Source: Parietaria judaica (taxonomy: Eukaryota; Streptophyta; Magnoliopsida; Rosales; Urticaceae). From it: a stretch of 64,000 bases of DNA. The DNA is taken from NCBI GenBank assembly GCA_954871525.1, contig OX940865.1, positions 744,001 through 808,000 of the forward strand. Reading direction: 5' to 3'. Position 1 is the first letter of the stretch. Every line of letters starts with the position of its first letter. Positions 46,654 to 59,312 of the stretch are shown piece after piece. The notes below the pieces were generated by a model. That model was not told the origin of the DNA. It worked only from the letters and a program-made list of their open reading frames with translations, and did no database searches. A program made the position numbers and the translations under genes.

Positions 46654-47809
46654 GAAGGATACAAATCTTCTTCAAACCAGAGCTTATCGAAAAATCATAG
46701 GAGTAAACATGAAGATTCTTCAAGATCCAGCAAAGGAGTTCAATGCAGAGAATGTGAAGCTTTTGGTCACCATTAAAATGAATGCATCAACACTGTGAAG
46801 GAAAACAATGCCAAATCCTATCATGCTCTAGTGAATGATGAGAGTTCTTAACATGACAACGAGGATGACAATAATGAAGAAGTAGAACTTGTGAATCATT
46901 TTGTTTCCTTCTCCAGTCGATTCGTTTCATACTCCTCTGACGAAGAAGAAGGTGCAGGTACGTCAACATATATGACAGCAGAATCGGATAGTGAAAATGG
47001 TGATTCATCCTCTGAGGAAGATGTTCAAGAAATGTACGATGAAATGTACAAAAAATTTCTTCAGGTATGTGATCAAAATTCAAAAGTTTTAGATGAAAAT
47101 TATGCACTAACCGTACAGGTTGATGAATACAAGAAGACCATTGAATGACTTTCGAACAAATTGAGCTCTTCTGATCTAATTACCAAAGATCTTGTTCATA
47201 AGATTAAATAAAGGAACAAGAAGATTCAAAGTCTTGAAGACTCTATCTGAAAATTCAACAAGGGAAAGGTCAAACTGAATGTAATTATTGATCAATCCAA
47301 AGGGAGTGGTGATGTGCGTGGAATAGGTTTCAAAGAAGATAAGGGAAAAGCTTCTCAAAAAACAACCACCATGGGACCCACCTACGCTGTCCAAAATTTT
47401 GATCCTTACTACAATTCTGCAAATCAGGTGTACAAATTCCAACCCTGCACCAGTAACAAAAGGTTTGTATCCAGAAAAACATTTATCAAAACTCAAAATC
47501 CAGTTCTAAAACCCATTCCAACTATTGAATCAACATTTACACGTTGCACTGAACAATTTGATTCTCTTGTGAAGAATCGTGTCATAAAACGATGTGCCTT
47601 ATGTCAACTTCCAGGAAACATCATTGATCAGTGTAGCATACTATTTAAGATTATTTTTAATGGAAAGAAATAACCCGTATCACTAAGGAAGATTCTTTTC
47701 AAAGTTTTAACACTGGAAAATTAAGAAGAGAATGGATACCTAAACCTATTGTTCATGATTACGACTGTTTTGTTGAATATACTTCTTTTCACTCTACTGC
47801 TGAAGAAGC
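46654..47809 (+). pseudogene. SIRE-like gag C-terminal region
   Basis: Continues gag in broken frames: an acidic coiled-coil segment (SSEEDVQEMYDEMYKKFLQ at about 47011-47067, DENYALTVQVDEYKK) and later CALCQLPGNIIDQC (about 47590-47632), a zinc-knuckle-like remnant. Several stops. Confidence 0.65.
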
Positions 47810-48780
47810 ATGGTGTTTGACAGTGGATATTTTCGTCACATGACTGGACATCGTGAGTATTTGATTAACATTTCCAGGTTTTTTGGCAAATTTTCATTAG
47901 GAAATGGTCGAAAAAGTGATGTGATTGGTGTTGGAGATCTGATGCTGCATGGCTATCAAAAATTGATGGGCGTTCTACTGGTTAAAAACCTAAAGGCTAA
48001 CCTGATCAACATTAGCCAGATTTGTGATACTGAACATAATGTCTTATTCACTCGCACTAGATGTTTTTTTTTCTTCAGTAATGACCTAACCCATGTCATG
48101 GCAGGAGAGAGATCTGTAGACAATTGTTATCATCTTGTGAAAAATGATGTTTGTTTCAGAACCACGGACTCTACATGGGATCTTTGGCATGAAAAGCTAG
48201 GACACATCAATGATCACCACCTGATCAACATATCTCACAACCAAGGTGTCATTGGTCTTTTTGCTCTAAGAAAAACTCACAGTGGTGTGTGTGATCCCTA
48301 TCAACTTGGAAAACAAAAAAAGAGTAGTCACAAAGCTGTCAGCTCCATTGTCACTTGAACTCCTTCATATCGACCTCATTGATCCGACAGTAGTCATCAT
48401 TTCAGGAGGAAAAAGGTACATTCTAGTATGTGTTGTTGATTTTTCTAGATTTACGTGGATTGAATAATTTTTGCAGGATAAAAGTGAGACTTTTGAGAAT
48501 TTCAAAAATCTGTGCACTCAAGTTCAAAATCAAAAGGGAAACTCTATTGCAACTTTGCCATGCATAGAGAATCTTCCATTGCAACTTCCTCTACCACACC
48601 TCATCTACCATCTTCATCAACCGCAGCATGAAGTGGCACTAAAACTCCTGATGTTCCAACTGATGACACACCAACAGCTACAACCGATGAACCGATACCC
48701 TCTTCCATAGTTTCCAAGAATCAACCAATCACACAAGTCATCAGATCAGTGACTTTAGAGCGAAGTAAACGAACACTGAA
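47810..48780 (+). pseudogene. SIRE-like protease and truncated integrase
   Basis: FDSGYFRHMTGHREYL at 47816 is the retroviral-type aspartic protease site (DSG kept). The integrase zinc-binding region follows (TWDLWHEKLGHINDHHL, about 48170-48230), then the start of the core (LELLHIDLIDP, about 48352, first catalytic D kept). Homology ends near 48540 in QNQKGN; most of the catalytic core is deleted and the sequence jumps to a proline-rich linker. Confidence 0.8.
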
Positions 48781-50463
48781 ATAATCTGATTATAAAGAAC
48801 TGGCTGGTATGAGCTATTTCACATCACAACTTGAACCTATAAACATCAAGACAGCCTTGGAAGATGTGTTTTGGATAAATGCCATGCAAGAAGAGCTGAA
48901 TCGGTTTCAAAGAAATGACGTATGAAATCTTGTGTAGTGTCCTTCAAATGTCAATGTGATTGGAACAAAGTGGATTTTCAAAAACAAGACGGATGAGAAA
49001 GGTGTTGTGATCAAGAACAAGGCCTGTCTAGTTGCACATGGATATACTGAAGTGGAAGGAGTGGATTTTGAAGAGAAATTTTCCCTTGTAGCACGACTTG
49101 AATCAATCAAGCTACTCCTAGCCATTTCATGTAGTCTAAACTTCAAATTATATCAAATGGACGTTAAAGAGTGCATTTTTTAATGGAGTTATTCAAGAAT
49201 AAGTCTATGTGCGTCAACCTCAAGGGTTTGAAGATCCATATCTTCCTCACTATGTATTCAAACTCAACAAAGCTCTTTACGGTCTCAAGCAACCCGGGCG
49301 TGGTATTAAAGACTTACAAAACACCTTGAAAACAAAGGATACCAACGAGGAGGCTCGGATCAAACCTTATTCATCCACAAGTATCACTCTAACAGTATTA
49401 TTGCACAGATTTATGTTGACGATATTGTCATTGGATCTACCTCATGTGCACTAATGAAAGAGTTTGTTTCTATGATAAATAAAGAATTCAAGATGAGTAT
49501 GATTGGAGAACTCTCCTTGTTTCATGGGTTACAGGTTTCTCAGAATTACAATGGTCTTTTTATCTCTCAATCTAAATATGCCAAAAATCTTGTCAAAAAA
49601 TTTGGACTTGCAAAGTCTCGTGTTAGGATACCAATCTCCACATCCGATTTTTTTTTAAAGATAAGGATGGTGTCTCTGTCGATCCTAAACTCTATCACAG
49701 TATCATAGGCAGCTTATTATATCTTACTGCTAGTAGACCAGATATAAGTCAAAGTGTAGGTGTTTGCGCACGTTATCAAGCTGATCCCAAAGAATCATAC
49801 CTCACTGTCGCTAAAAGGATTATCATGTATGTATCTGGCACACTCGATTATGGTCTATGGTATTCTCGTGGCTCTCCTCTTTGTTTGACAAGTTACAGTG
49901 ATGCCGATTGGGCTGGAGATGCCAATGATAGTAAAAGTACCACTGGTGGATGTTTTTTAATCGGAGAAAATCTAGTGTCCTGGTTCACCAAAAAACAAAA
50001 TTCCATCTCCCTATCCACTGCTGAATCGGAGTACATTGCTGCCTCTAGCTGCTGCTCTACACACAGTTACTATGGATGCAACAAATTTTTCAGTGATTAT
50101 GGTGTGCATCAACATCGTCTAAAGCTTCTCTATGACAACCAAAGTGCTATCAACATCTCCAAAATTCCTATTCAGCACTCACAAACCAAGCACATCGACA
50201 TCATACATCATTTCATTCATGAGTTAGTTGAGAAGAAGGTTTTTGTCATGAACCATGTCACGACAACAGCGAACCTTGCAAACATCTACACAAAACCAGT
50301 GGATGCGTCTCGATTTGAAGATCTTCGGCGCAAAATAAGCATCTACCGGATTTTATATCCTTCTCTCTTGTTTTTTTACTTTTCTATCTTTTTCGTACTA
50401 TTTTTTTGTGTGTGTTTCATTTGTGTGAATTTGTTTGCATTTAAATCTTGTTTTTTTTTATAA
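48781..50463 (+). pseudogene. SIRE-like reverse transcriptase and RNase H
   Basis: RT in several frames: TKWIFKNKTDEKG, ACLVAHGYTEVEGVDFEEKFS, LYQMDVK, then a frame change, then [11 protein letters not shown] near 49410-49442 and MSMIGELSLFHGLQVSQ. RNase H (49825-50340) is in one open frame: SYSDADWAGDANDSKSTTGG, LSTAESEYIAAS, HSQTKHIDI. Stops and frameshifts make the whole inactive although the YVDD box itself survives. Confidence 0.85.
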
Positions 50464-50746
50464 TAAAAAGGGGGGGGGGATAAAACGGGATTTTTTTTCC
50501 TCCAAAATTAGTGGGTGTCTTATTTTTTGATTTTTTTAAAAAGGAAAGTTCAATTTAGTTTCAATTAAAATTCAAATCTCTCCCATTTACTCCCACTTTC
50601 GCATTTTCTCCCTTGTTTCTCGCATTTCGTGTCTTAACTACCTCCTTACTCTTCATTCCTCTACATATGTGCCTCTCTCTCTCTATCTTTCTTCTTTCTC
50701 TCCCTCTCTCTTTAAACCTCTTTTATTCGACCACCCATCTTTTCAC
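50464..50746 (+). other. Internal polypurine run and CT-rich leader before the extra ORF
   Basis: AATAAAAAGGGGGGGGGATAAAACGGG-like purine run at 50462-50488 (nine or more consecutive G), followed by a CT-rich stretch up to the ATG at 50747. SIRE-type elements often carry polypurine tracts between pol and the downstream ORF. Confidence 0.55.
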
Positions 50747-53091
50747 ATGGCGAAGACACGAACGGGAAAGAGTACATCACGCGAACCCACCCCGAGGACA
50801 AAGAAGAAGACCAAGAAGGCGAAGGAAGATGCGACAGGGTCCGGCGATCCCATTGCTGCAGTTCTGATCATTGCCGTACCCACTGAACATCATTCAAGTC
50901 TTCATGATCCGGATATTCAAGCAGTGCTACGATCCATCTACAACAATGTCTTTGCTATATCTTCCATGTCCATGCCTGTGTTCTCCTCTCTCGTCTCCAA
51001 GACAATTTCAGCAATGGTGGGTGCTAGAACAGTCAAAGAAGTCTCCTGGAAAGTCTGTTGCCAAGCCGTCCTTTGCATCTGACATGTTACCACCTGTCAT
51101 ACCCTCTTACATCACACCGGGGTCCTCAATCAGCCACCATCCCATGTGCCATAAGTCGGTGCCTTATCGACCCCAGGAGCTTCTGATGCACCACACAAGG
51201 CCTCTCCATCCCTGATGGAATCTCAAGAGCACCCATCTCCTGATGGTATAGCTGATGTCACGACGGCACACTTCTCACAATTTGTTAGACAGGATTGATG
51301 CAAAGGAACCTACTGCAACTCACAGCTCCCGAGTTCAACAACAAGGTGCAAAGGATGATACTTCATCAGACCCCATGTGGAATTCCTCCACCTCCTCACC
51401 GAAATCTCGGACTTCTCCTGTCACAAGTTTGGAGAACCTGAACCTCCTTGCTGACTCTGCCTCCAAGCCACAACTTGAAGACTCTTTGTCTCCGACTTCT
51501 CGTCTCACTAGGTCCAAAGTCAAGTCCAACTTTTAATCTCAGCACCAAAAGGTGACGCCCTCCAATAAATCCAAGGCTAAATAAACTACTGCCCCTGCTA
51601 ATGATAAAGGAAAAAGGAAGATAGATGATGGCCCAGCTCCAGTCTCATAAGCTCTTCCTAAGAAGAAGAAGAAAGCTGCTCACATAAAGGTGACTCATGC
51701 CATACCGGCAGACGCCATTCATCTGGAATACTTAGACACTGCAGTTCATCAGAGGATGTTCTTCTACAGGAAGCGCAAACTCACCAATGAGCGCATCATT
51801 CCTCTTGAAAAATTCAAGAACACAACTGTTCCTGATACTCTACAAGACCTTGGCCTGACAAAGATTGCCACTACTCTCACCAATCATCTGACTGCTGTGG
51901 TGTACGAATTCTATGCAAATCTGATGCATGGCTGCAGTGAGCCCTCCTTCAAGTGGTTCTCAAGGGTATATGTGCGTGGGCGTACGTATGAATTCTCCCC
52001 TTCTGTCATAAATGAAGCCATTAGATTGGGAAGTTCCGGAGAATGTCATCACTTTAAGTGACCCCTCTCTTCAAGATTCGCAGGTAATACTCCGTGCTCT
52101 CCCCAAGAAAGATGCGGCAACATGGCCTTAAAATGCAATAAATTTTAGTGCCTCTAAGCTCCTTCCACTTCACTACATTTTGTGGAAGCTTGTTCAAGGC
52201 AACATTCTCCCATCCACAAACTCCAATAATGTCACCATGGACTGTGGAAAACTTCTCTTTGCTCTCATCATGAAGATGCCTCTTGATCAGGGGTAGATAA
52301 TCTACGACAACATCATGCGGTTTAGTGAGTCCAATGTCACATCAACAAATCTGCCATATCCATGTCTCATCACAACCATTCTGCGTACTAATAACTCTGG
52401 TCTCAAGAACAAGGAAGAGATGTCTATCAATGTTGATCCCATCCTGATCAACAAGACTAGCCTCAAGGAAGAAAATTGTGATCTGTTCAAACATGTCTCT
52501 ACTATCACCCCTGCTGGCGCGACACCAACCATCTCCACAAAAGGCATGAAAGGAGGTGATCTGTTTCTCATAATTCTTGATCGTATCAGTAAAACCTTAG
52601 AATAAAATCTTGTTATTCATCTCTCCTTGGCAAAATAAGTAGAGAAACTAAAGAAATTGGTTCAGACTGATAAAGCCTCAGCTGGGGGTAACACACTGGC
52701 CAAGATCCCAGAGATTGATGATTTAGACTCTGACTCTCCTGACCATGCCAAGACTCCTTCTACTGCTTACCCCAAGGATATTCCTGCTCCTACTGCTTCA
52801 ACTGTTGCTTCCAGTTCAGAATCCAAGAACAAAACTAACAATGATGCCCAAAGTCACGACGACAAGGACAAAAATGTTAGTATTGAAGAAAGTTTTGCAG
52901 AAGCCACCTCTGAGGAAGATAATGAAGTTGTCTCATCTGAAGAAACTACCCCTCCTACTAACAAGACGAATTATCCTGCCGGCACCGATGACGATGACTT
53001 CAGTGTTGAGTCATCTCCATCCTGCTCAATCTATGCCAGTTTGAGTCGCTTCCCCTTCGGCAATTCCAGGCCCAAGGGCGAAAAATCATAG
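50747..53091 (+). pseudogene. Extra ORF of the SIRE-like element (env position)
   Basis: Starts MAKTRTGKSTSREPTPRTKK at 50747, a lysine/threonine-rich N-terminus. Frames then shift repeatedly. A conserved block at 51690-52061 (HLEYLDTAVHQRMFF, VVYEFYANL, RVYVRGRTYEFSPSVINEAI) matches my memory of the 'putative plant transposon protein' domain found in this position. An acidic serine/threonine-rich tail at 52657-53091 ends before the 3' untranslated region. SIRE elements have been described as having an env-like ORF here; I see no convincing transmembrane or signal segment, so an envelope role is not supported by this copy. Confidence 0.7.
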
Positions 53092-53415
53092 TCGTGCAAG
53101 AATTTTTAGCCTTTTATTTTATTCAGTTTCAAATTCATGAATCACTAGAACTTGTTTGTTGGTATGTCTTGACCGCTTGCTTGTTTTTGTTTGAATGAAT
53201 GTTTCTTTGTTGCACAATTGTGGTTGAAATGTTTTTTCAGAAAATCTTCAGGAACACTAACATTTTATGCAGGTTTACAAGTGCTCAAAGTGTGAGGTTA
53301 CCTCTGCTGCTATGACAAGAGATGTCATCCTGCCTGCTGTTTCGCCTTGTCCAAGTTTGAAGATCCTTGCGACTTTCTGAAATCAGTTGTTCCATAAATT
53401 GCCAAAGGGGGAGTT

Positions 53416-54120
53416 TGTTGAATCATGATTTGCGATTATTGAGTATTAATAATTTTCATGATTGGATTTGTCTATTTATGGTAAGTATTGACATACTTGA
53501 TGTCAATACAGCTGATGAGATATTTCAAGAAAGAATAAAGTCGCATCCTCAATCAAGGAGCGATTGAGTCATTATCTCCCTGTACTTATTGATGATTATC
53601 ACGCTGGATTAATTGTAGAGATATGTGTGATTGATCTAATAATTGGAGAGATTTCAGGAGCTGATTTTTGGATTGGGATCAGTGTACAACTCCTATATGT
53701 TTCAGCTAATGAGGTCTTATTTCGTTAGCACTTATGGAGAACATCTCTAATCTTTGGGAGAATTCAATCAATAAATTCACAAGAGAAGTGAAGAAGGACA
53801 AGAAGTTCGCAGTTGCTTGTTGCAAGGGGATCTTGCATATTCGTCAAGAGTTATCTTGGATGTCAAAGCTGTTGTCGTGACAACAAGGGTGAGTTTCCAG
53901 TTTACGCTTTGAATCGTATTTGTATTACGTATTGTAATCTTCATCTTGTAACTCTTGGTTGATTAATCTGGGTGAGTGCCCCGCAGAAGTAGTGACAGAA
54001 AGTTCGACCTGCGTTACCAAAAAGTATTGGTGTTCATTTACTTTTCCATACTTACTTTATTCCCATTGTTCAGATTCATAACGTTATATTACATGTGCAA
54101 CGCAAAAATACATCTTAACA
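53416..54120 (+). repeat. 3' LTR of the SIRE-like element
   Basis: 705 bp. It is preceded by the polypurine tract and followed by family A sequence (TTGTGAGTAACCCACTTATGG) that continues the broken LTR. Confidence 0.87.
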
Positions 54121-54851
54121 GTAACATTGTGAGTAACCCACTTATGGTTTTGATTCATAAGTTGCGTACGGCTACCTCTCACTTATCACCACTAACAATC
54201 AAGGGAATCATCTTGACTATGAAGAGAGCTATGTGATGTCCGTTGCTATGACCAAGCTACCCTTATCTATTGACTATTATGCTCCTAAAATAGCAGCATT
54301 GGGAACGACGATAAATGTGTTCTTTAACAGTTAAATCAAAGAACAATAAAGTCAAAAGTCTAGGCTCCAGGTCACTCAGGACTTAGATCTAATATCCATT
54401 TGATCATCTACTAGTCACTCAACTCCAAGTTGTTAGTGACGGTCTTGTATGACGAATTCCGGATTTTAAGTCAGGTATAATCCAATATGAAGCCGCTTCA
54501 TACTTAATGCACTTCTAGTGAGTGTGACACACACACTTAATCTTGAATAGGATTACATCACTTAGTCACATTAATGATTTTATCCGATTAATGATCTCCC
54601 ATTTAATTAATTAAGTGGCAAACATTCTAAATTCAGTTATTATGATTATTAATTCTTCCAGACATTGACTTCGTTGTGATAATAATAACTTAATTGCATC
54701 ATTTATGAACTATGGAATAAACATTCTATTTTACTCTACCATAAATTATAATAACGATAACATAATAAGTAATATCTTATATTCAATGACTTTGGTCAAA
54801 ATCTTTTACAATAAGGAAAAAGAAAGCTTGTTTCATGACACATGTCCAACA
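54121..54851 (-). repeat. Family A LTR, right segment after the SIRE insertion
   Basis: Continues the LTR broken at 45104, from TGAGTAACCCACTTATGG to the terminus CACATGTCCAACA at 54851, the reverse of the family's TGTTGGACATATGTG start. Confidence 0.87.
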
Positions 54852-56017
54852 GAAAGGCTAGAGGAGGGGGCGAATTCTACAGAAAGAAGGTAGAGAGAGA
54901 AGCTTGGGCAAAAGTTGTGAGTGAATGTGTAAAATTAGGAGAAGTAGGCTCCTATTTATAGGAGAAAAGAATGACCACTTCTTTTTGATGTTGGGGGAAT
55001 TAATGACGAATATTTCCCATTAATTTCCTAGGGAAATGGCGCCATATCTCCCTGCCACGGGAGGCTTGTCACAGGTTCTTTTCGTGGCGAGGGACTAGTC
55101 GGTTGCTTTGTGGCTCATCCGTAGCGTCTTTCGGGTATCAGCGAGCTTGTATACCGAGTCCGAGGGAATCCTGAAGAACTCCTAAAGATCATTGTAAGCT
55201 CGGGTCTTCTCTTTGTGTGCAATTATTGCAAGTTAACCCCTATCGGTATTATCGACGAGGGGGTCGTCGGAGAGGCTCGTTATGGGACCTTGTCGTGGAG
55301 ACTCGTCTAGGACCTCGTCGGGAAGGCTTGTCAGGAGGCTCACCTTGGCCTTTGTATTCTCGCTCTCCAGTCGAGGACTTTCCCGGAGCTATGATAAATT
55401 TGTCGGGTTATCCAAATTGTCGTTCATGAGCATAGACTTCGATCAAGGACTTTGTATTCTGAGCCTTCAGGGTTCCGGGCCTCACTAAATGAGTTGGGTA
55501 TTAGGCTCTCGGTGTTTGACTTTGCCACTTTTTCCAATGGGGCCCAAGTTTTAAATAGCTCGAAAAATACGTATAACAATATGTAAACTCATAAAGTCTT
55601 TAGTACATATATAATACCTTAAATTGTCAATACTAAGTAGACTAGTGAGGTCAATAAACATAGCCAACCCTTTAGTCTAAATTGTCTAAGAGGGGCACCA
55701 CTATATTTTAAAATTATAAAAAAAAAATATATAACTCTTACTCTTTTTTATAATATTGACAATTTAATAACCTCGACAAAACTATAATTTGGTCCGGTCT
55801 CGACTCTGAAGAAGACTATTAAATTAAAGCCAAGATGATGATATAATAATCTCAATAATATAATAGTTTTGTTATCCCTACTTATTAATTCTTGAAGTTC
55901 ACTACATATAAAAAATAAAAAAATTATTATGTTTACTCTTATAATGTTTTTTTTTTTACTGTACTCTTACGTAGAATTCTTCTGTATTTATATTTTTAGA
56001 GGTTGTAGTGTAAATGG
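54852..56017. other. LTR-like block and AT-rich spacer
   Basis: 54860-55560 looks like an old LTR: CTCCTATTTATAGGAG near 54948, then GC-rich sequence with GGCTCGTTATGGG and GTCGTGGAGACTCGTC words. Short open frames here have no domain. 55560-56017 is AT-rich without genes. Boundaries not found. Confidence 0.4.
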
Positions 56018-59000
56018 TGTTGGAAATTGGGTTTTGATTCCCGACTTCATTACCAAGAAATTAGCTTTCGAGGCATCCCGGTAACATTTAAAAATTATTT
56101 TGAAGCAGAAAACTTGTAACAGGCCCGACGCCACGGATATCGAGTAATTATCATTTCATCAAGATCCGATAAATATTACGAATTTAATATTTCATAAACA
56201 TTATTAGTATTCTAGTCGAATAGGAAATAAATTGAAAGAAGTAAATGGTTGCATTTATTGACCCATTGCATAAGGCCGTACCTCAATGACGTTTCCGGCT
56301 GCGCGTTCTGAACTCGGGCAGGGCTCCGCTGATGCAGAGGGAAACTCTCGTGATCTTCCGGGATATTCTCTTGGACTCCTCGTACAGAAGCGTGGGCTTC
56401 GCCAGCAAGACTCTGTCGCAAAATTTAACTGACGGTTCTTTTAAAGCTATGAGAGAAAAAATATCAGCTAAGCCGAACCAGAAAAAGTGATCAGAAGCAG
56501 AAAACTCGCAATCCTAGAGAGAGAGGGAGAGCTCGAGTTTTCGCTCCGGGGAAGGTGTGAAAAATGTGTAGAATGATCCTCCTATTTATAGGTCTCACAC
56601 TGTAACCGAATTGGAGATTTTTCCTCCTAATTTTTCGAATTCTAATAATTAAATTTAATTAATTATTTCAATCCACTAGTCCAGATTCAATCTCATCTAA
56701 ATCCAATGGATATAATTAATCAGGGATTTAATTAGATGATAAATACATGATTAGATCAAAATATTTAATCTTATCATCATATTAATATATTTCGAATTAT
56801 ATTTATATATAGGGTTAATTGCGGCAAAAATACCCAACCTTTGGTCAAATTCTCTGCTGTGTATACAACCTCCGTAAATGGCGGCAAAAGTACCCAAACT
56901 TTGCATTTGGGAGTTGACCGAAAAAATTCACCTATGTGGCAATCACCCTTTGCCACGTGGCATGCCACATGGCACTTGGCCGCCACGTGGCATGCCACGT
57001 AATTATTTTTTTTAAATAATTTTTTTAAAAAATATTTTTTTAAAAAAATAATTTTTTAAAAAAACTTTTTAATTTTTTTTTTTTTAAAATAAAATTATTT
57101 TTCCATAATAACCAATTATGAGTATTTAAATTTAAATATTCATTATTAGTTTTTTTATTAAATATAATTATTCATTTTAGAGAAGTGGATCAAACAAAAT
57201 AAATAAAGAAAAAAATCACTGTTCACGGTTCACTCAAACTCCGCCTTCGATCCAGTTCACGGGTGAAATAAAATCGCTTAATATGTTTAGTAAAAATAAT
57301 CAATAATAATCATATGATTATTTAACGACAATTTTCAAAACAAGAATAATATATAAATAAAAAAACATATTAAACAATTATTATTTATATAAAATACAAA
57401 CACACAAAAAGTATCATGCAAACAAATAAACATAATTTTTTGTTAAATATAAATATGACTACTATTTTTTGTTTTTCAATAAGTGGTGTGTATTTAATTA
57501 TGTCTTGACTTTTTAAACAATTTTGATGTGTTTATTAGTTATTATTATTATTATTATTAAACAATTTTATTCGACGCGTGAACCGGATCCAAAACGGAGT
57601 TCAAGTAAACCGCGAGCGGTGGTTTTTATACCGTTCTACCCACTTTTTTAAAAATAAATAATTATAACCAATAATGAATATTTATATTTAAATATTCATT
57701 ATTTGTTATTATCTGAAAAATATTTTTATTAAAAAAAAATTTGTTAAAATTTTTCTTTTTTAAAAAAATATTTTTTTAGAAAAATTATTAAAAAATAATA
57801 ATTACGTGGCATGCCACGTGGCGGCCAAGTGCCATGTGGCATGCCACATGGCAAAGGGTAATTGCCACGTAGGTGAATTTTTTCGGTCAACTCCCAAATG
57901 CAAAGTTTGGGTACTTTTGCCGCCATTTACGGAGGTTGTATACACAGCAGAGAATTTGACCAAAGGTTGGGTATTTTTGCCGCAATTAACCCTTATATAT
58001 ATATATATGAAATTCGAATTTTTTTAATGATTATCTAGATCCAATGGTTAAAAATAAATCTTAAATTAATCCAACAGATTAAATCATTTAGGGATAGAAT
58101 CAAATGCCCTAGGGTTTTAATAAAAACCCTAATTTGAGCTCTTATCCCTTTAATTAATTCGAATTTATATAATATATATATAATATTAATTAATTTCTAA
58201 ACCGACGGTAAATATTAAATATTTAAGACCGATCCAAGGGATATAATTAATTGAGCAAATTTGAAATACCTAAGCTTGGTCACCAAGCTATAAATTTTGA
58301 ATTATCATTCGGGTTTAAATCAAATATCTTAATCAAACGGTTGATATTAAATCATAACTGATCCAATGGATTAAATTGATTTTAGGGATTTGCTAAAATA
58401 CCAAAACATTAGGTACTTATGCCGAAAAAATGAAATCTTCAAATCTCATCATTCTAATTAGCTAGGGTTTCATTTACCCAAACCTTAATTCGAATTTTAC
58501 ACATTTAATATATATAAATATATATTTTTATTTATTAATATAAATCTATTAATTATTAATTAATTATTAATAAGATATTAATAATTAAATCCAAATAATA
58601 AAATTATATTAATAATTCCTGATCTCAATATCACACATTAAAATGTCACGGTCCCATACCATTATTTAAAATCGTGACATGTGATTTAATTTCACAGTTT
58701 ATCGAACCGTGTCATAAACTTAGAAAATCCATAAATCACAAACCGTAAGTTGAAATGTCTTGGTTCATAAAGAAAAGTTGCTTAGAATTTAAATTACAAC
58801 AACATGGTGCTGATAGAAAATCTAAATTCTAACTTTTTTTTATCAGTTAATATCGTGTACCAAAATATGGTACTTTTGCCACGCTGACGATAAAATTATC
58901 TGACGTCAACCACTGACCTGTCAGTTTTATAAGTTTATCCAAATGATCAAACATTATCTAGAATGTATTTTAATCAGGTATGTATCATCCGTTACGGAGC

Positions 59001-59312
59001 TATCCTAGGACCATGGACCCGTATCACTTAAGCTCCAACGAATTGCTAGTTGTTCGTCAAACCTCGAAGTGATTCCACTATAGACCCGAGGCTTCACTCT
59101 TTAGTGATACGGTATATATTATTCCCTCTATACAGCAGGGTGTCCATTGATACAATCAAATTCGGGTTATTGTTCTTTAACTTGATGATTCACACATGAG
59201 CAGGCGGTTTTTCCGTAATTCCTCTCAATGTATTTTCCTCCTTGACTTAGTCAGTAATATTATGAGCAACCCACTTATGGTTTTGATTCATAAGTTGCGC
59301 ACGGGTACCTCT
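56018..59312 (-). repeat. Family A LTR copy interrupted by a fold-back element
   Basis: Starts TGTTGGAAATTGGG, the reverse of the family's TTTCCAACA end, and follows the complete copy (TCCGATAAATATTACG, TGACGGTTCTTTTAAAGC, reverse TATA at about 56582-56592). It stops at 59312 after GGTACCTCT, where family D sequence begins, so the family's first about 650 bases are missing. Interrupted at 56811-57993. Confidence 0.87.
56811..57993. mobile_element. Fold-back (long-TIR) DNA element, 1183 bp
   Basis: The first about 190 bp (56811-57003, AGGGTTAATTGCGG...) and the last about 190 bp (57801-57993, ...CCGCAATTAACCCT) are near-perfect inverted copies. Weaker complementarity continues inward to about 57275 and 57570 (GATCCAGTTCACG against CGTGAACCGGATC). 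Each arm contains a smaller palindrome, ACGTGGCATGCCACGT, with CACGTG-like cores nearby. Flanks are TATATAT repeats, so a duplication cannot be judged. Arm structure suggests a Mutator-like or Foldback element. The two similar open frames at its ends are the same arm read twice and are not genes. Confidence 0.88.

Larger units (their letters stand above)
45105..54120 (+). mobile_element. Decayed SIRE-like Ty1/copia element (9.0 kb)
   Basis: LTRs at 45105-45791 and 53416-54120 start TGTTGAATCATGATTTGC and end TCTTAACA. They differ by scattered substitutions and indels. Target duplication gtaat (45100-45104) versus gtaac (54121-54125), one mismatch. The primer-binding region after the left LTR is TGGTATAAGAGA, and the polypurine tract AAAGGGGGAG (53404-53413) precedes the right LTR. 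Domain order is gag, protease, integrase, RT, RNase H, then an extra coding region, as in SIRE/Maximus elements. The element sits inside a family A LTR. Confidence 0.9.

Noticed and set aside
56777..58027. Two nearly identical proteins (MACHVAAKCHVACH...) at 56777-56998 and 57806-58027
   Set aside because: They are the same inverted arm of the fold-back element read from each end, not duplicated genes.
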